DNA of 64,000 bases. It comes from Streptomyces aureocirculatus. GTDB lineage: Bacteria; Actinomycetota; Actinomycetes; Streptomycetales; Streptomycetaceae. The position numbers and the translations under genes were made by a program. Of the stretch, positions 61,929 through 64,000 are shown piece after piece. The notes beneath the pieces are model-generated. The model saw nothing but the letters and a program-made list of their open reading frames with translations. It made no database searches and had not been told where the DNA came from. Within the stretch, counting starts at the first letter, position 1; every line of letters begins with the position of its first letter. The stretch is taken from NCBI RefSeq assembly GCF_000720475.1, contig NZ_JOAP01000004.1:62001-126000 (forward strand), written 5' to 3'.

Positions 61929-62882
61929 ATGGGCACGGCGACGGCGGTTCCCGAGACGCGGGACATGGAGGGCGAGGAACTCTCCGGCGACGAGGCATTC
62001 GTAGCACTGCGTCGCTACGGGGGCTGGAGGCTGCTGCACGACGCCTTCGTGCGGTTCCGCTACGCCGACGGGTTCAGCCACTCCCGGGCGCTGGCGCTGC
62101 AGACGGTCCTCGCGCTCGTGCCGCTCGCGATCGTGTTCGTCGGCCTGTCGAGCGTGCTGCACACTCAGGATGTCGGCAGGTTCGCCGAGGAGGTCATCCA
62201 CCGCATGGCACAAGGGCCGAGCGCCGATGTCGTCGACGAGGCGCTGGCCCGCAGCCGCCGTACCGCGGACGGTGGCACGCAGGTCGCTCTCTGGTTCGGG
62301 CTCGTGTTCTCCCTGTCCAACGTCACCACGGCGATGTGCCAGATCGAGCGTGGTGCCAACCGGATCTACGGCAACGAACGCGACCGGCCCTTCCTCCGGA
62401 AGTACCTGCGCGGTCTGGCCATGGCCGCCACCGCGGGTCTGCCTCTGGGCCTGGGCTTCGTCGTGATGGTGGCGGGCCGTGACCTGGCGGCCGCGGCGGT
62501 GACGGTCTTCGGTGTCGGGCACGAAGTGAGCGCCGTGTTCGGTGTGGTGCGCTGGCCGCTGGGCTTCGTGCTGGCGCTCGTCTCGGCGAGCATCATCTTC
62601 CGGCGCTCGCCCCGGCGGCGCCAGCCGGGCTACACGTGGCTGGCGTTCGGCGCAGCGGTCTACCTCCTGCTGTGGACAGCCCTGACCGGCCTGCTGAGCC
62701 TCTACCTCTCGCTCAGCGGCTCCTTCGACACCGTTTACGGACCGCTCAGCGCCTTCATGTCCTTGCTGCTGTGGGCCTATCTGACCTCGATCGCCCTGTT
62801 CCTGGGCCTGGCCTTCGCGGCCCAACTGGAGGCGGCCCGGGCACGGCAGCCCGGTCCCGTCAAGGCCGACCCGGGTGTCTGA
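61929..62882 (+). CDS. YihY/BrkB-family inner-membrane protein
   Basis: 317 residues with six hydrophobic helices. Family features: ALALQTVLALVPLAIVFVGL (first helix), ALWFGLVFSLSNVTTAMCQI and LLWAYLTSIALFLGLAFAAQ near the end. The biochemical role of the family is unsettled; it is often annotated as ribonuclease BN, which is incorrect for these membrane proteins. ATG at 61929. Convergent overlap-free neighbour of the DUF3253 gene (1 bp between stops). Confidence 0.88.
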   Translation: MGTATAVPETRDMEGEELSGDEAFVALRRYGGWRLLHDAFVRFRYADGFSHSRALALQTVLALVPLAIVFVGLSSVLHTQDVGRFAEEVIHRMAQGPSADVVDEALARSRRTADGGTQVALWFGLVFSLSNVTTAMCQIERGANRIYGNERDRPFLRKYLRGLAMAATAGLPLGLGFVVMVAGRDLAAAAVTVFGVGHEVSAVFGVVRWPLGFVLALVSASIIFRRSPRRRQPGYTWLAFGAAVYLLLWTALTGLLSLYLSLSGSFDTVYGPLSAFMSLLLWAYLTSIALFLGLAFAAQLEAARARQPGPVKADPGV

Positions 62883-62883
62883 C

Positions 62884-63225
62884 TCAGCGGGCGCGGCGGA
62901 TGCGGATCGGGCCGCGTGCCTCTGTCGGCTCCACCGGGTGGCCGCCCTGGGTGATCTCCACCTCGCCGGCCGCGACCAGGCGCCGGGCCGCGCTGCGGGC
63001 CGGTTCCATGAGGGCGCGCCAGCCGTCGTCGTCCCCTGAGTACACCGCACGCGCGGCGTCGGAGGGGCAGATCGTCGCGGCCGGGCCACGGTGCTCCAGC
63101 AACTCCAGGATGGCTCGCTCCAAGCGCCGATCCTTCTGCTGTTCGCCGTCCTTCTGCCGTTCGCCGTCCGTCTGCTGTTCGCCGTCCGTCTGCCGTTCGC
63201 CGTCCGTCTGCTGCTCGCCGTCCAT
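62884..63225 (-). CDS. DUF3253 family protein
   Basis: About 113 residues. The winged-helix-like core LERAILELLEHRGPAATICP, PSDAARAVYSGDDDGWRALM and ARRLVAAGEVEITQGG is DUF3253. The N-terminus is a low-complexity segment of five DGEQQT/DGERQK units encoded by 18-bp tandem repeats. ATG at 63225 or GTG at 63228; no good ribosome site. Confidence 0.8.
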   Translation of the reverse strand: MDGEQQTDGERQTDGEQQTDGERQKDGEQQKDRRLERAILELLEHRGPAATICPSDAARAVYSGDDDGWRALMEPARSAARRLVAAGEVEITQGGHPVEPTEARGPIRIRRAR

Positions 63226-63545
63226 CACATCGCCAGTGTCACACCGGTGCGCCTGTGTCTCATCCTCATCCTCATCCTGTGATCAGACTTGACGTCCGGG
63301 ACGCCCCGGGCCCTGCCTCGCCCGGCCCGGCGGCCCTCGGCTCTGGGCGGCCGCGGCGGCCGCTCCGAGGACTTCTCGCGCTTTGACAAACGACCTCAGG
63401 AATCAGCCGCATCCCGGGAGACGTCGGGGGATCTGGACCGGCGGCGGGAAGGTTCCCGACGGCCGTCGGTCTGCGGTGGTGCTGCCGATCGGCAGGTCTC
63501 TACCGACGGGCGCATGCCCCAGGGACAGCCGTCGGAAGGAGCAGC
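63226..63545. other. Intergenic region, no gene recognised
   Basis: 320 bp between the divergent DUF3253 and dapB-like genes. I see no hairpin or recognised regulator site; the ribosome site of dapB (GGAAGGAGCAGC) lies at its right end. Confidence 0.5.
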
Positions 63546-64000
63546 ATGGGCGCCATCCGAGTGGGAGTGATCGGCGCGACCGGCCGGATGGGCCGCGAGG
63601 TGGTCGAAGCCGTCGAGGCCGCCGGCGACCTCGAACTGGTGGCGGCCCTGGGTCGCACCGACCAGTTGCGCTGCCTCACCCGGGCCGGTGTCGAGGTCGC
63701 CGTCGAGCTGACCCATCCTGACGGGGTCATGGATCACCTGGAGTTCTGCGTAGGCCAGGGCATCCACGGGGTGGTCGGTACCACCGGCTGGACCGACGAG
63801 CGGCTTGACACCCTGAGAGGCTGGCTCGCGAACTCTCCGGGACAGGCATGGTCGTCGGTCCGCTCTCCTTCGGCGCGATGCTGACCATGCGTTTCGCACG
63901 GTACGCGGCTCAATGGTTCGATTCCGTCGGGGTCGTCGAGAAGCACCACCCCGACAAGGTCGACGCCCCGAGCGGGGCCGCCGTGCGCACGGCCCGGATC
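63546..64000 (+). pseudogene. dapB: 4-hydroxy-tetrahydrodipicolinate reductase paralogue, frameshifted (runs off right edge)
   Basis: The N-terminal NAD(P)-binding loop VIGATGRMGREVVEAVE, ELTHPDGVMDHLEFCV and GIHGVVGTTGWTDERLDTL are DapB. After LANSPG the frame ends at 63884 in unrelated residues, but a frame shifted by one base continues perfectly: GTGMVVGPLSFGAMLTMRFA, then VEKHHPDKVDAPSGAAVRTA (catalytic His-His and Lys). Loss of one G in the run 63839-63841 explains the break. Either a recent pseudogene or a sequencing error. The gene lacks lysine-pathway neighbours and is probably a second copy. Confidence 0.8.

Overview
This window is high-GC actinobacterial DNA, almost certainly a Streptomyces chromosome. 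The evidence is very strong GC bias at third codon positions, many GTG starts, 1-17 nt gene overlaps, and several families typical of the genus: SPW-repeat, DUF6328, AA10 monooxygenase, ECF41 sigma factor, and a UvrA-like/MerR pair. I see no tRNA, rRNA, CRISPR array, insertion sequence or phage genes.

Region 1 (1-11433) is a compact cluster without polyketide or peptide synthetases. It holds a HAD hydrolase, a phosphoribosyltransferase-like protein, a type III PLP decarboxylase, an MFS exporter with a histidine-rich tail, a divergently split ABC-2 exporter, a B12-binding radical SAM enzyme, a tiny arginine-rich repeat ORF, an HD phosphohydrolase, an unrecognised protein, a HisG-like ATP phosphoribosyltransferase and a second radical SAM enzyme. 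I read it as a candidate pathway for a nucleoside-like or ribosylated small molecule. Region 2 (11670-23150) carries cell-envelope and secretion genes: a decayed membrane protein gene, an alpha/beta hydrolase, an amidase, a class A PBP lacking the SxxK lysine, a polysaccharide deacetylase-like protein, a chitin-type LPMO with a DasR-like site, a trypsin-like protease and small membrane proteins. Region 3 (23114-27333) is a two-gene STAND NTPase module whose two proteins share the same N-terminal beta-hairpin motif.

Region 4 (27470-48225) starts with a PhoX-type phosphatase. It continues into the most unusual unit, a 19.2 kb six-gene operon: S8 protease, DUF6603-Kelch protein, Kelch protein, then uncharacterised proteins of 1124, 1753 and 614 residues, with gaps no larger than 30 nt. 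This is the best candidate for an undescribed multi-protein system.

Region 5 (48259-64000) is mixed: a CBS protein, a TmrB-like kinase, a UvrA-like ATPase with a double-HTH MerR regulator and a fused remnant of an AMP ligase, an AhpD-like protein with an ECF41 sigma factor, a MEDS-STAS/anti-sigma pair, a cold-shock protein, a lipoprotein, a MoxR-VWA pair, a PD40 beta-propeller, a BrkB-like membrane protein, a DUF3253 protein and a frameshifted dapB paralogue at the right edge.

A recurring theme is short tandem duplication with 12-33 bp units, in coding and non-coding DNA. At least one copy-number change appears to have shifted a reading frame (8991-9032).
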